A DNA stretch of 64,000 nt from Rutstroemia sp. NJR-2017a BVV2 (Eukaryota > Ascomycota > Leotiomycetes > Helotiales > Rutstroemiaceae): NCBI GenBank assembly GCA_002946415.1, contig NJPS01000046.1:2356001-2420000 (forward strand), in the 5' to 3' direction. A program made the position numbers and the translations under genes. The notes beneath the pieces are model-generated. The model did not search any database, was not told where the DNA came from, and was given only the letters and a program-made list of their open reading frames with translations. Each line of letters begins with the position of its first letter. Position 1 is the stretch's first letter. Below are positions 11,201 through 21,925 of this stretch, piece by piece.

Positions 11201-12775
11201 ATACCCATACCAGTGGTTCAGTCGCCTGTTGCTACCGTGGTTCCGGTCATCGTCCCAACTCCTGTCATCAAAGTGCCACCCATTGCCCCCCCAGGAAATA
11301 TCCCTGGAGGGCCACTTCCAATTCTGCCTCCTCCGATCCCGATGCCAATTCCGCTGCCACCACCTCCGTTTGCATGCGTTCAGTTCTGTGGTCCACCATT
11401 TCCCCCAATTCTGTAAGTCTTTATTGGCGTTTCTTGCCCCCATCTATGAATTAGTCCACAAGGCGCTAACGTTTCAGACCCCCTATTGTTATCATGGACG
11501 GTCCGCCGCTTCCTGTTGGAGCACCTCCACCACCAGTCGCTGCTGATCCGGATGATGACCCAGATGATACAGAAGAAGACGAAGAGGCCGAGTTGGGATG
11601 CATTGGTGCCAATCCCCTTAACTTTGGTTCCGGGGATGGCAACACAGCTTGGCCCACCACTAGTGACGTTCCAGGATGGGGAACCACTACCCCCTCCGGA
11701 AGCAATTGTGACTGGACCGGATCAGTAACGCATCTCGAAAGCACTCTCAACATCGCGGTAGCGTCAGGATCAACTTCTTTCTCGTTCAACGCTTTTGAGA
11801 TTATGAATGTTGCTAGCTCTTCTGGAGTTTCTATGTCGGGCGCAACTATGCAAGTCTATGCACCTGGTGTCACTGGTTGGAGCACTTCAAACACGCCGAG
11901 TAGTTCTGGATCAACCAGCAATAAGAACTTCATAACGCTTGATGTTCCACGCAATCCTCTTGCCAGTATGCTACCCTTCTATATTTATGATTATACCGTA
12001 CTGACGATTCGCGCTTAGCTGAGATATTGGTAACCGGAACGCTCAGCCAAAGTGTACCACAAGTCCAAGTGCGCATTATTTTCGAGGTAAGACAGTTGTT
12101 CTATATCAATGCAGAAGTGTTTGCGCTAACTCTTACAGGCATCCGTATCGTGTGGAGGTAAAGGCATCCCTGATCCAGCGGGTAGTGGTGGTAGTGCTGG
12201 AGGCACCGGGGGAAACACAAGTGGAGACTTACTAGGCGAATACCCTACGCACGGAGACGGTACGATTGAATGCAGTGGTTCTCGCTCAGATGGTGCTGGT
12301 ACGAGAAATATGCGCGATTGCTTATTCACTCCCGGCTCGTAAGTCCACCCTCTCTATGAAAGCCTAGTTACTTGAGCAAAGATGTGCTAATTCTCCCAAT
12401 AGCGTCATTGTCCAAGGCCAAAGGTTGTCTGTAGACCAAATCATTTCCAGCGAGAATGTCAACGGCAACTGTCTTCGTTATGGAGAAACGAAGAATGACC
12501 AAGGTGTCATCACTAACACTTGGTGCGTCGTTTACCAGGAATCAGGGTGCGCATTTGTCATTGCAGATAAACGAACCTCTTTCGGAGGCTGCTTTCCAGG
12601 ACATAGCATCATTGGTGGGCAGGTATTCTATGATTTTGCTAGACTAAGCGCCAACCAATGTCCTGGTACAGGAATAAGTGCTATGGCATCAGGACCTTTC
12701 ACTCCTTGCGACGTACGGGCACAAACCCTGTGTTTAACGAACCCAGCGCATCCTGAGATCTGTGGGGTGGTATGA
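8249..12775 (+). CDS. GH55 exo-beta-1,3-glucanase with long C-terminal extension
   Basis: Ten exons: 8249-8939, 8991-9229, 9278-9322, 9371-9465, 9518-10116, 10179-11412, 11478-11965, 12019-12086, 12139-12338 and 12403-12775. Introns are 48-65 nt and all phases agree; 1343 residues. Residues 1-29 form a signal peptide and a KR site is at 74-75. The GH55 module (about 78-855) shows the two beta-helix start motifs: NVKDYGAKGDGSTDDT near residue 102 and NVKDAGARGDGITDDT in the second half. The conserved block SEHCTLYQYQ, where family members carry the proposed catalytic Glu, follows. Family function: exo-hydrolysis of beta-1,3-glucan, releasing glucose. After the module come a Pro-rich stalk (about 858-1000), an acidic run (DPDDDPDDTEEDEE), a beta-rich segment and a Gly-rich spacer leading to a Cys-rich end. 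Normal GH55 enzymes stop near 750-820. It acts outside the cell; the tail may anchor or target it. Confidence 0.9.
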
Positions 12776-13348
12776 AGGAACAATGAAATGCCATTGTTGA
12801 GCAAACGTTCGGCCCTGTTCCCTGTATTATATGTCTTTAATTTATAGAATTAAACAATTCATTAATAGATGGAAGTTTTGTATCATTGAACGTGGTCTGT
12901 ATATGCCCAGGTCAGGGAAGATGTGCACCAATATGGTTATTCCACCTCGGATTCTCGAGTGTGATTTAATCCATGGCTCCGCTACTTGTGAATATCATAT
13001 TGCCATGTTGCAGTAGAAGCTTTAAACTGGCATCGACAGATTATCGAAAGGCCGGGAGACAATTTAGTGTGAAAGGAATGTAAAGGTACTAGAAGAATTG
13101 AATTAGTATCCGAATAAAAGAGCCCGAAAGAGTCTTGTAGTAAATAGCATAAAGACCTCAAAATACAGCACGATGCCCGGGTATCTCCAGGAACATCTTT
13201 TCCCATTCTCTCAAAACACCATATGTTTCCACCAAAGGAATTGATACTATGACCAAAAGGCTGAGCTGAAGTCGCACTTTACATGACCACCAGTAAAGTA
13301 GGAAAGTCTTTAGGTGCCACGTCGCATGCCACCTCCACTTCCTATTCA
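12776..13348. other. Intergenic, 3' region
   Basis: About 570 bases between the convergent 3' ends of the GH55 and RNase H genes. No gene, repeat or RNA is recognised. Confidence 0.5.
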
Positions 13349-13830
13349 TCACATCTCATCCATACAATCATTACAAGCCTCATCAGCCTGCGTATTCTCC
13401 CCCCTCGGAATCCACTCATATTCCACGCTCCCCAGAGCTCTCAACTGATCATCCAAGTCACTCGCCTCCTCAATCAAATCTTTATTCACGACCTCAACGC
13501 CCCTTGAATTCTTCCATCCATTTCGTGACCACCCATACACCCAATCCGTCAAGCAGTTAACTGCGTATCTGGAGTCGAGTAAATCGTCACATTTACTCTC
13601 GGATTCGAATCCAGTCCATCGTATTTCTTCAGTGCGAGCTCCAGCGCCAAGATAATGGCAGTAATTTCAGCACGTTGGTTCGTTGGTGGTGGGTAGTACG
13701 GGAGCTGTCGGGTCCAGGTTTTATCACGGCCCCAGCGGGATTTGAAGACGGCCGCAGCGGCACCGATGGCACCTGGTTGGCCATTGCCGCGACAACCACC
13801 GTCGACGTAGATTTTCATCGTGTAGACCAT
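13349..13830 (-). pseudogene. RNase H-like gene interrupted by a one-base frameshift
   Basis: The N-terminal frame (from the ATG at 13830) starts with MKIYVDGGCRGNG, the RNase H beta-strand carrying the first catalytic Asp. It continues through NQRAEI, which holds the catalytic Glu. After VTIYS at about 13582 the frame fails. Reading resumes one base off with DSRYAVNC and then TDWVYGWSRNGWKN, and ends with GENTQADEAC at the expected fourth acidic position. The third catalytic Asp codon (13574-13576) lies at the break. There is no GT-AG intron to explain it: the flanking motif is complete except for one missing base. Without the lesion the protein would be about 160 residues, a single-domain RNase H that cleaves RNA in RNA:DNA hybrids. 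It is either a recent pseudogene or a sequencing/assembly error. Confidence 0.75.
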
Positions 13831-14104
13831 TTTGTTTCGTTTAGAGATATCGCGTGTCTGTGCTGTTTGCTGAACTAAACGGTGACGGTAATAGAGGTGA
13901 TGGATATGTTCCTAGCCAGGAAATAGAGGAAGCGCGATTAGCAACGACTAAGAAGCCACAGTCTCTCCAGCTTTATCATAAAGTACTTCTGTAACAGCAA
14001 GGAAAAATTGTTCTCAAGGAGATCACTTGACATACAATTCACTATCTGAGGGGATTGTTCTGAGTTATACTACCTATTAATCCAACTATTAATCATGAGG
14101 GGTA

Positions 14105-14997
14105 ACGTGCATAATCACCAAGCGGGCCACACCATCAAACAGGCCACTTTCCACCTATTCTATATCATCTAATTTAATCACTTAATTAATCAATAACCAA
14201 CTATGCTAGAACTTAGTAAAGAGGCTTGAATTAATCTCGCGATTATAGCAATCAGTTCTATAGATAGATTAACTTTATAGAAAGCTATATAGATATATAT
14301 ATCACAGGAACTGATCAGCTGATCGACGCTGTGAAGGTCACTGACCTGGATAAAAGTTTATATACTATGCCCCCCCATGGACAAAGGTTAAATTTTTGCG
14401 CGTCTTGCCACTGCAGGATTTAACCTTTGTTCATGGGTCAGTAGAGTAGCTGCAGGAAGATTGTAAGCAACCTGCAGACTTAGGGTTTAGATATCAATAA
14501 TCTGCTTGCATAAACCTTCGGTATTAATAACCTCAACACTATATTACTTAGATATTACTTCATACTTTAGATCTCTCTTGCGAAGATCATCAACCTATAA
14601 AAGAGGTTGAGAAGGTCGGTTTGAGAAGGTCAGACAATTATCACTTTACTTTACGATTACCTATTATTGTTCTCACTTAATTCCTTTTGCCTAGCTATCA
14701 CGGTACGTGATATCTTTTAATCCAGAAAGAGATAGTTGATCAGATTCAAGGTAATAATCATACTAAGAGGGGGAATCCGGAAAAGATATCGTCAACTCAA
14801 CTATAGTATAGAATATATAAACAACCCGGATATAATAAAAGGATATGCCCAAATCGTTTAATAGACCCTGCTTTAGTTACTTCTATAAAGATTTATTTAA
14901 ATTTAATTGTTGTTGTTGCTCAATTGAGAATTAAGACTGCAGAATAGGTGGAAAGTGGCCCGTTTGATGGTGTGGCCCGCTTGGTGATTACGCACGT
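14105..14997. mobile_element. Non-autonomous TIR DNA element (MITE-like, 893 bp)
   Basis: Perfectly placed terminal inverted repeats of 57 bases: left arm 14105-14161 and right arm 14941-14997. They begin ACGTGC and include CACCAAGCGGGCCACACC. The two arms differ at only 2 positions. A TA dinucleotide flanks both ends (14103-14104 and 14998-14999), as expected for Tc1/mariner-pogo type insertion, which duplicates TA. The interior is AT-rich with no open frame of useful length, so no transposase is encoded and movement would depend on one supplied in trans. The near identity of the arms suggests fairly recent activity. The class (Tc1/mariner-like) is inferred from the TA flanks and is not proven. 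Confidence 0.8.
14374..14437. repeat. Dispersed hairpin repeat, copy 2, nested in the TIR element
   Basis: Twenty-base arms, CCCATGGACAAAGGTTAAAT at 14374-14393 and its inverted copy at 14418-14437, with one mismatch, around a 24-base spacer containing GCGTCTTGCC. It shares arm sequence, spacer core and length with the copy near 3569-3632, so it is a repeat family independent of the surrounding element. Confidence 0.65.
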
Positions 14998-15537
14998 TAT
15001 ATTAGCTACTGTATCAGCAGAAAAGCTAATCCAAAACAGTTTGGCTTGCTCCTAATAGGCGTCTTCGCTGTTGTACAGTAGACATGCTGCACTTGATACC
15101 CCTTGACGTCAGGTCAGAAAACCCCTTAAGTGAACGTATTCAAATAGTATCACTGTATATATTATCAAGTTACACATCTTCCGTAGAGTCACACCGCATA
15201 TCGATGGAACTTGTCATCTGCTGGTATCAGTCCATATTCCTTTCACCAAACTCCATACATATAGGAAACTTGGTCCATGCTCGTTCTTAAATTTATAACC
15301 TTATTTGTTAGAAGACGACTACGATGCCGGACCATCAACTGCACTTCACTAACTAGTCACTTCACGTGATAACATTCTCATATCACTCCAATGAACTCTT
15401 ACTTCTTAAGTGCTCGTAATCATATCCGTAGGTAATCTGAAGATATATTTGTAGAGGAGAAGTCGGTGCGAAAAAAGTAGAAATGACTTACCGATCTAAC
15501 CTCTTGCAAGAAGATCCTAAGAACCCGAGCACCCATC

Positions 15538-16803
15538 TCACATAGACAAGCAATTTCTCTTCTCCTTCCCATCCTTCCCTGAAGTATCCGAGCTGTTGGA
15601 ACTCTCGACTTCAGAATTGCCATCAATTACCCTCTCTATCGACTCCTCCCAGCTCCTCTCCACCTCCTCCTGCATTTTGACCCTCCTCCGTATCGCTGCC
15701 CCACCCCCCTTCATCTCCAGCTTCAACTCATAGTAAATTGCCTGAGCCGGACAATCAATCCACCACAGAAAGTCATACAAACTGACCCTCCCCTCCCCCT
15801 TCCCTACCGGCTTCATACAGTCCTCCCTCAACTTCCTAAAAAAGTCCTCTTCATCTTCCTTCTTAACGCGACACGCCTTCTCCACCAACTTAACACACAA
15901 CCTCACCCAATGCGCAATAGCCTTGGGATCGAGCGTACCCTCATGATGTCTGAATCCGAACGTACGTTTCGTCGCGCCGCGAAATGGCGGTTCCAGATAT
16001 CTCAGCGAAAACGCGAGTCTGCTATCAAGGCCCTGCAGATCATGACACATGGCTTTGATATCCGTATACCTGAGAATTCGATTCAGGAACTCCAGGCGTG
16101 TCGAAGCAGGCGGTAGGATACTCCTCAGTCGCGAGCTGCTTAGGGGGCGAGCGTGGTTGCTTTGCGTGCGCTCAAACGAGTGCATCAATTGCCACTGACG
16201 CTCATACGTCCAAGCTATCGCGAGGATATTACGAAGGACGTTGGGCTGGAAACCATGCAGGCCGTTGCCGACGTGGACATGGAGGCCGGTAGTGCGGTTG
16301 CATTTGACACGGTAATTTTGGCGGAGGACTTGGACGACGCGACGCACCACGCCAAGGGTGTCTCCTTCGTAGTAGTACGGCGGAGATGACATTTCAAAAC
16401 CATAATATAGGTACGGGTCGTCGCGCCACTCATCTTCGCTTTGTAGTTCTTGGTCTACTGTATCGTCAATTTTGAGAGCCCAGCAGCGCATTTGCTCTTT
16501 GTCACTTAACTTTAAGGTTTTGCTATCTAGCTCGTTAAGAGTCGGGATTCCAGCGGCCTCAAGATGGGTTTTGATGTCGTCGTTGATCAGTTTTGCACTG
16601 TCGAATTGGGGACCACTTACTTTACGGGAATCTTGCGGGAATGGATCCTCGCGGCTTCCTTTCAGATGAGCGAGTACGTATTCAATTTCAATGCCATATG
16701 TAAGACGAAACCCAGCATATGGATGAGGAGGACCAACTGCTATGTTCCCATCTCTGGTTTCGTTAGGTTTTGTGGAGTTCACTGGGCTATTAAATTGAGA
16801 CAT
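15538..16803 (-). CDS. Putative amidoligase (fungal Amidoligase_2 family)
   Basis: A single exon of 421 residues from the ATG at 16803. Signature motifs of the COOH-NH2-ligase-like amidoligase family are visible in order: GIEIEY (37-42), GFEMSSP (135-141), TTGLHVHVG (171-179) and FRHHEGTLDP (284-293). The paired acidic and histidine residues are the expected metal/ATP-binding and catalytic positions of this glutamine-synthetase-like fold. The last about 60 residues are Ser/Lys/Glu rich and probably disordered. Family knowledge says such enzymes form amide bonds on peptides or small amines; the substrate in fungi is unknown. The protein has no signal peptide and is probably cytosolic. The neighbouring TIR element lies about 540 bases beyond its 3' end. 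Confidence 0.8.
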   Translation of the reverse strand: MSQFNSPVNSTKPNETRDGNIAVGPPHPYAGFRLTYGIEIEYVLAHLKGSREDPFPQDSRKVSGPQFDSAKLINDDIKTHLEAAGIPTLNELDSKTLKLSDKEQMRCWALKIDDTVDQELQSEDEWRDDPYLYYGFEMSSPPYYYEGDTLGVVRRVVQVLRQNYRVKCNRTTGLHVHVGNGLHGFQPNVLRNILAIAWTYERQWQLMHSFERTQSNHARPLSSSRLRSILPPASTRLEFLNRILRYTDIKAMCHDLQGLDSRLAFSLRYLEPPFRGATKRTFGFRHHEGTLDPKAIAHWVRLCVKLVEKACRVKKEDEEDFFRKLREDCMKPVGKGEGRVSLYDFLWWIDCPAQAIYYELKLEMKGGGAAIRRRVKMQEEVERSWEESIERVIDGNSEVESSNSSDTSGKDGKEKRNCLSM

Positions 16804-17323
16804 GCTCTGGTGTGGGACTACTTGTACCTTAAAAAATGAGCTTGGGTAGTGATTTGAAGGTTCGAAGTGGATTGGTGATTGAGAGACAGGTAATTACAGG
16901 AAATCCATCATAAACTCACATAATGACATTGTTACAGCATGAAAGAAACGGGCACCCTAGGTCTAACAACCGCCTCCTGAACATTGCTTCCCATTCACAT
17001 CCTTTGTTGATGTTGAACTGTTCTGTGTTTATGGAACGGGGCAGTATAACATCAAAGGAAAATAGGCCGCCTCAACCCCAGAGGCAACCACAACAGAAAG
17101 AAGCCGAGCAAACTAAAGCTCATCAGTAATACGCTTGAAGCCAACAAACGATCGACGTGAGATGAATCTCAACTTCCATCAACATTGACGGCGACTTGAG
17201 AGATACCAGGTATATGATTCGCAGATAGACTAATCGAAAAGTAGTTTGAAGTTATATCCAGAGTAGGGTAACAGCATTTTCCAAACACCTCATTCATCGA
17301 CGACCGCCAGCCCATTCATTCCT
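16804..17323. other. Intergenic
   Basis: About 520 bases between the amidoligase start and the 3' end of the calmodulin-like gene. No gene or repeat is supported. Confidence 0.5.
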
Positions 17324-18136
17324 TTATTTGTTGTCGCGGATAAACGAGACGAACTCCTCATCTGTGATTGAAAAGACTAGTTAGCATATTCGTCCCAACG
17401 ATGCAATCAGGGGTGCGCATCTTACAATCTATGCTTCCATCACCATTCTTATCGACTTCCTTGACCATACTCTTGATTTCTTCCTCCGATAGATTCTCGC
17501 CCAAAGAAGCCATCAACTTGTAAATCTCCTCGGGGGAAATGGTACCGCTTCCGTCAACATCGAAAACCTTGAAAGCACTGCGCATTTCTTGTTCCAAATC
17601 AACCCCTTTGGTTTCCGTAGTCATCATCTTAAGGAATTCTGTAGAAGATATAGACGTTAGAATAGTTTCGGGTTGGAGACGGAGAAAGACCAAGGTATCA
17701 CCCACCGTCGAAGTCCACGGTTCCGGATTGATCGACATCCACCTCATTGATCATATCTTGAATTTCGGCATCTGAAGGATTTTGTCCAAGAGATTTCATA
17801 GCCTCTGCGAGTTCGCTGGTAGAAATGGTTCCTAGTTGATGGTTGGGATGTTAGGAGTTGATTGCGCGTACGAGGGGATGTGCGGGGTCGAATTGCGTAC
17901 CATCGCCATCTTTATCCTACAAGGGCAGCAAAAGTCAGCGACGTGAACGCATGAGGCCCCTCGATTGTTGGGCGACTTACGAAAATAGAGAAGGCATCTC
18001 TGTATGCTTGAACCTCCTCCTGGCTGAGACCCTATTCATGGTGCGAGTCAGTCTACTGAAAGAGTGGTAGAATGGTTGAGATTGCACGGCAGGATTGCGG
18101 TGAAGTCCTTACATGCTTGTTTCCTGCGTCGGCCAT
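17324..18136 (-). CDS. Calmodulin-like protein with four EF-hands
   Basis: Six exons: 18136-18113, 18031-17981, 17916-17901, 17831-17706, 17638-17426 and 17361-17324; 155 residues. Four complete EF-hand loops begin at residues 26 (DKDGDGTISTSE), 62 ([12 protein letters not shown]), 99 ([12 protein letters not shown]) and 135 ([12 protein letters not shown]). Each has an acidic residue at loop position 1 and Glu at position 12, so all four should bind Ca2+. The helix linking the two lobes and the SLGQNPS/SLGENLS motifs are calmodulin-like. The sequence is nonetheless clearly divergent from the highly conserved canonical fungal calmodulin, so this is more likely a paralogue or a Cdc31/CaM-like sensor than the main CMD1. 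The first exon is 24 nt. The third is a 16-nt microexon coding the start of EF loop 1. Confidence 0.88.
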
Positions 18137-19355
18137 TTTGATATGATTGAATGGTTAAAAGATGAATCGAAAGGGTGCAGGAGACAATAGATGGTGTTTG
18201 GTAGATATATATCCAGATGTTCAGACGAACTGCAGATAGTAGACGGTTCAATGGAGAAAAATCGCAGCGAGCAGCGACAGTAAGTTTAATGGTTTTGTTT
18301 CATAAGGCGAATTCCATTGATCAGCCTTTCCAATAATAGCCTGACAGCTCCCGCGGTTCATTCGCAGTATTGGCTCTCTCCCCACTTAGGGTCCGGGTCC
18401 ACGCCATTTAGTGTTTAGCGGACTTGCTGTTCGGTAAAAAGGGGTCGCGGAAGGGCGAAGTTGGCAAAGTTGGCGATATCTTCATTTTCAGACGTTTACA
18501 GACGACGAAACGACGGAAAAATAGCTACGGAGGAATCTTACGAATGTCACCAATTAAGACTATTCTGGGAAGAAGTCAAACTAATTAAAAGCCGGGGAAC
18601 ATGACGCATGAAAGAGGGTAAAATGGCAGAAAGGTCCCTTGAAGATCGTGGCTGTGCTCAAGCTGTGGATATCCCTCCCACCGACTCCATATTTCCCGTC
18701 TTTCAAGTCGGCAAACTTGAGACAGTTGAGTGACCGACAGAGGATGAAGCTCAACTTTCCATGTGCGAGTCCGGATTCTAGACTGTGTACGGAGTAGATG
18801 AGACAGACGGGCGACGATAGTTGCTGCTCCTGCAACTGCACACAGAGTCACATTCGCGAATTCAGGGTGTGCCAATACTTTAACTGGACAACCATCGACT
18901 TATTGACTTCCCCGTTTCGCAGCAGCCCAGCAACCCAGCAGCCCAGCACTCTACGTATCAGTCAGTCTTGATGCAAAACACCTCTCGAATCGGCATCTTG
19001 CATCCCGATACCACTCAGGAAACGACAGGTGTCAGGCCGAGATTCGCCGGTAAGGCTACCGAGCGTACGAGGCTACAGTGCAGTACTTCATCCAGGCAGC
19101 CAGGGTTGTCAGGTATTCTTAGGTGTGGGGGGAATTGAGGCTGTGCAATTAGTGGCGTCGGAGGCGACCTACAAACAAACGACAGTACTTTGTATCCTCA
19201 ACGTCAACCACGACCTCTCTACAATTCTTTGAGAATCACAGCTGATTCTAGCTCGAGCTCATGCTTAGATCGACCGTTTGTGTGGGGAAATAAGATCCTG
19301 TCGCAGCTTCTCTCTACGACCATCCGGACCGCAATCGTTCAACTGCCCGAGCATC
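18137..19355. other. Intergenic, divergent promoter region
   Basis: About 1.2 kb separating two divergent genes. No coding region is supported; the frames at 18581-18875 on the minus strand overlap in two phases and have no features. Confidence 0.5.
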
Positions 19356-20659
19356 ATGGGGAAAGACACGCTGAACACTTATGAGGCCGCAGTCAATCGG
19401 CAAGAAACATACAATCATGCAGCTGGTTCATCTACATCTGCCGTCAGTTTGAGCCATCTAGAGTCTGAATATCCCGACGAGGACCTGCCATCCTATGAAG
19501 AAACATCATCTTCCGCGCCCCTACTATCCGGTTCCGCTCATGGTGAGCCGTCGCGCAACGCCCACCCAGTCCGTGGGATGAGCTGGTATATGTGCGTAAG
19601 CTCCAACCGGCCGCCATTTTCTCTGCTAACAATCTTGATAGTCCTCCACCTGAACTACCATTTTCCAGCCATGATTACTTCTCAGAAACCTTTTCGACCA
19701 GATTCCCGAAATACTCCACAGACCCCGATGCTCTTCGTCAAATGATTATCGAACAGTCGCAATATGCACCAAGCTATTATGTCGAACTTTATGGGACGCA
19801 TACCAGAACTGAAAGACGGAATAATAAGGACAATTCCGAAACGATCACCGACTTCCACGTCAAACTCAACCTAACACATCTGCTGACAACCGGAATGAGA
19901 ACTGGTGGACGATTGGAATTATTACCTGACAACCAAAAGGGTTACCGAGGCGGAGTAGTAAAATCATATACTCCTTCTCTGTCAAATGGCGATATGGAAT
20001 CAAGTGGCGACGAGCTCCAAGCCTGGTGCGAGAAATACGTTGCCGACCCGTCACCGGTCAAAAGCTTCATGTTCGAGCGTCGAATCATTAACCACGACAC
20101 AATCAAACTAAAAGATTTACTCAAATCACTCGTGGCCTCTACAAACTATCGTGGAAATGTCCATGTCCACTTCACAACTAAGCATAAGAGAGTAATTGTC
20201 TATTCGCCAAACACAATTAACGAATGGCGCATGACACCTTGGGTTCGCTGGCTCTTCTACCTTTCGTTCTTATGGATTATCTCATGGCCCATCTTATTTT
20301 TCCTCACCCGGCGCTATGAAGTCGTTAAGGCATTTTATCAATACGCCGATAAGCCAGTCGGGGATGAATATGGACGGAAACCCACGGTTCTGAGCGAACA
20401 AGAATTCTTCAATCACTGGGAAGCGGCGTTAAGACGAGCGGTAGTCGGACGACTTGTGAGAAAAGATGCATGTCTTGATGATGAATACCGGATTGCAACT
20501 TTGCAGGAAGAAGTAGCTAGAGGTCAAGCGGCGGCAAGGATTTTAAATGGTGGTACGACGGGTAGTATACTTGCGGACGGCATTATTGGGATTATTGGAG
20601 CGGGAACTGAGTTTGGTAGGGAATATAATAACGCTGTGGGCTGGGGGTATGATGATTAG
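19356..20659 (+). CDS. Conserved fungal membrane protein, function unknown
   Basis: Two exons (19356-19591 and 19642-20659) with a 50-nt intron carrying GCTAAC; 417 residues. The N-terminus is Ser/Pro/acidic and disordered, with a DLPSYEE motif near residue 47 that resembles PY-type peptides recognised by Nedd4/Rsp5-like ligases. The core contains SFMFERRIINHD and STNYRGNVHVHF, then a hydrophobic hairpin (WVRWLFYLSFLWIISWPILF), probably one or two membrane spans. The C-terminal 120 residues end in a Gly-rich tail. I recall this architecture as widespread in Pezizomycotina without an assigned role. No enzymatic motif is visible. Confidence 0.75.
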
Positions 20660-21541
20660 GGTTGATGGAGTTGTATTTGCACTCTGATAGAAATGTTGAC
20701 TAGGCTCAGGTTGCATCTGGAGTTGGGGCGCTTACTGGTTGAATACATGGCGAACATATAGATATCTGATACCAATTCTCATGGCCTTTTCCAGCAGAGC
20801 CTTATGGTCATCGCCAAGCATGTCTTTCTTTATGGAGAGTAAAAAGAAAATCTATTCACGATGAGCAACAAAATTTACAAGTGGTAAAGGAAAGTGCCTT
20901 TACAATACAGATCGATTCACGGGAAATATTTGACTATTGATTGATTCATTTGTTCGGTTTGGGACACTATTGTTACTCTGTCAGACTATCATGGATTACC
21001 TAGTCCGGTCACTTTGGAACTCTAGTATTAGCACCTCCACCATCAAACCTTCTTTCGTCTCCCTATATTGCTAACTCCTCTCAGAGAATGAAGGAAAGAA
21101 AGTGCAATCAACAACCAGCTTCACCTACGACTCAGTCTAAGTTTGTTTTCGTCCGATCCCTCTCAACTTTTCCATTTATTCATCTTTCAACATCAACATC
21201 AAACATAACATCGGACATCAATATCTTCACCAACAACTTTTGCATCAACATTAACATCATCGACTTACTCTTTCGATTATTGAAACAAAAACTCTTACGA
21301 CCGAAATTCTTACAGAATTACCTCCTCGCTACTCCTCTCGTCGTATCCGTGCTAATATCTTGCCTTGCTTTACTCTACGCCAGCAGCTGGCCTCGCAAAC
21401 TTTCCCATTGGCAGAGTCGACGCTTTTTTGAAGAACGACCTTCCATTCTCGCTTTGGTTATAGTTCCTCGTTAGTTTGTCTTTACCTTTATCTTCATTAT
21501 ATTGCTACGTCGTTCTGTTGCAGCTCGATTGTCCCAACATC
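20660..21541. other. Intergenic with pyrimidine-rich leader
   Basis: About 880 bases. The stretch 21150-21280 is a repetitive CAACATCA-type leader sequence, likely the 5' UTR of the next gene. The 128-codon frame at 21088-21474 is this leader read through and is not called. Confidence 0.5.
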
Positions 21542-21925
21542 ATGCGTGGAGGAATTATTACTCAGGCTGCCCTCCTTGCGGGTGTCATTGCTGCTGCTGC
21601 TGCTGTGCCCGCTGTACCGGGCATGGCGCGGATGGGAACAGAGGTCTATATGCCGAGCCGAGTGAACATGGAAAACACCGGGAAGTTGGCGAAGGAGACG
21701 GACTTGGAGAGAGAACATTGGGAGAAAGACCAGTTAAGGAAGAAAGAATTGGTGGCGAGGTTTTCGACGTTGTCAGCGCCGAGGGTGCGCCATAACAGCA
21801 GTAAAAACAGGATTGCTAATGAAGGCGTGGGGATGAAGGTGTTGGGGATGGATGGAGAGATGGGTGGGATGTGGATTGGAATTCTAGAGGTGGGGTTGAT
21901 GATGGGGGTAGGGCTGTTTCTGTGA
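21542..21925 (+). CDS. Small secretory-pathway protein, possibly GPI-anchored
   Basis: A single exon of 127 residues. I chose the ATG at 21542 rather than an upstream codon because it starts directly at a signal peptide (MRGGIITQAALLAGVIAAAA, then VPAVPG). The middle is charged (KETDLEREHWEKDQLRKKEL) and probably helical. The C-terminus ends with a hydrophobic segment (MWIGILEVGLMMGVGLFL), as GPI-anchor signals or a tail membrane span do. No cysteines or domains are present. Function unknown. Confidence 0.5.
   Translation: MRGGIITQAALLAGVIAAAAAVPAVPGMARMGTEVYMPSRVNMENTGKLAKETDLEREHWEKDQLRKKELVARFSTLSAPRVRHNSSKNRIANEGVGMKVLGMDGEMGGMWIGILEVGLMMGVGLFL

Larger units (their letters stand above)
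13831..15537. other. Intergenic holding a TIR element
   Basis: About 1.7 kb, AT-rich, without coding features. It is dominated by the terminal-inverted-repeat element at 14105-14997 and its nested hairpin, both listed separately. A short frame at 15084-15290 has no features. Confidence 0.5.

Noticed and set aside
21088..21474. 128-codon plus-strand frame
   Set aside because: It reads through a repetitive CAACATCA-type leader before a better start at a signal peptide; most likely 5' UTR.
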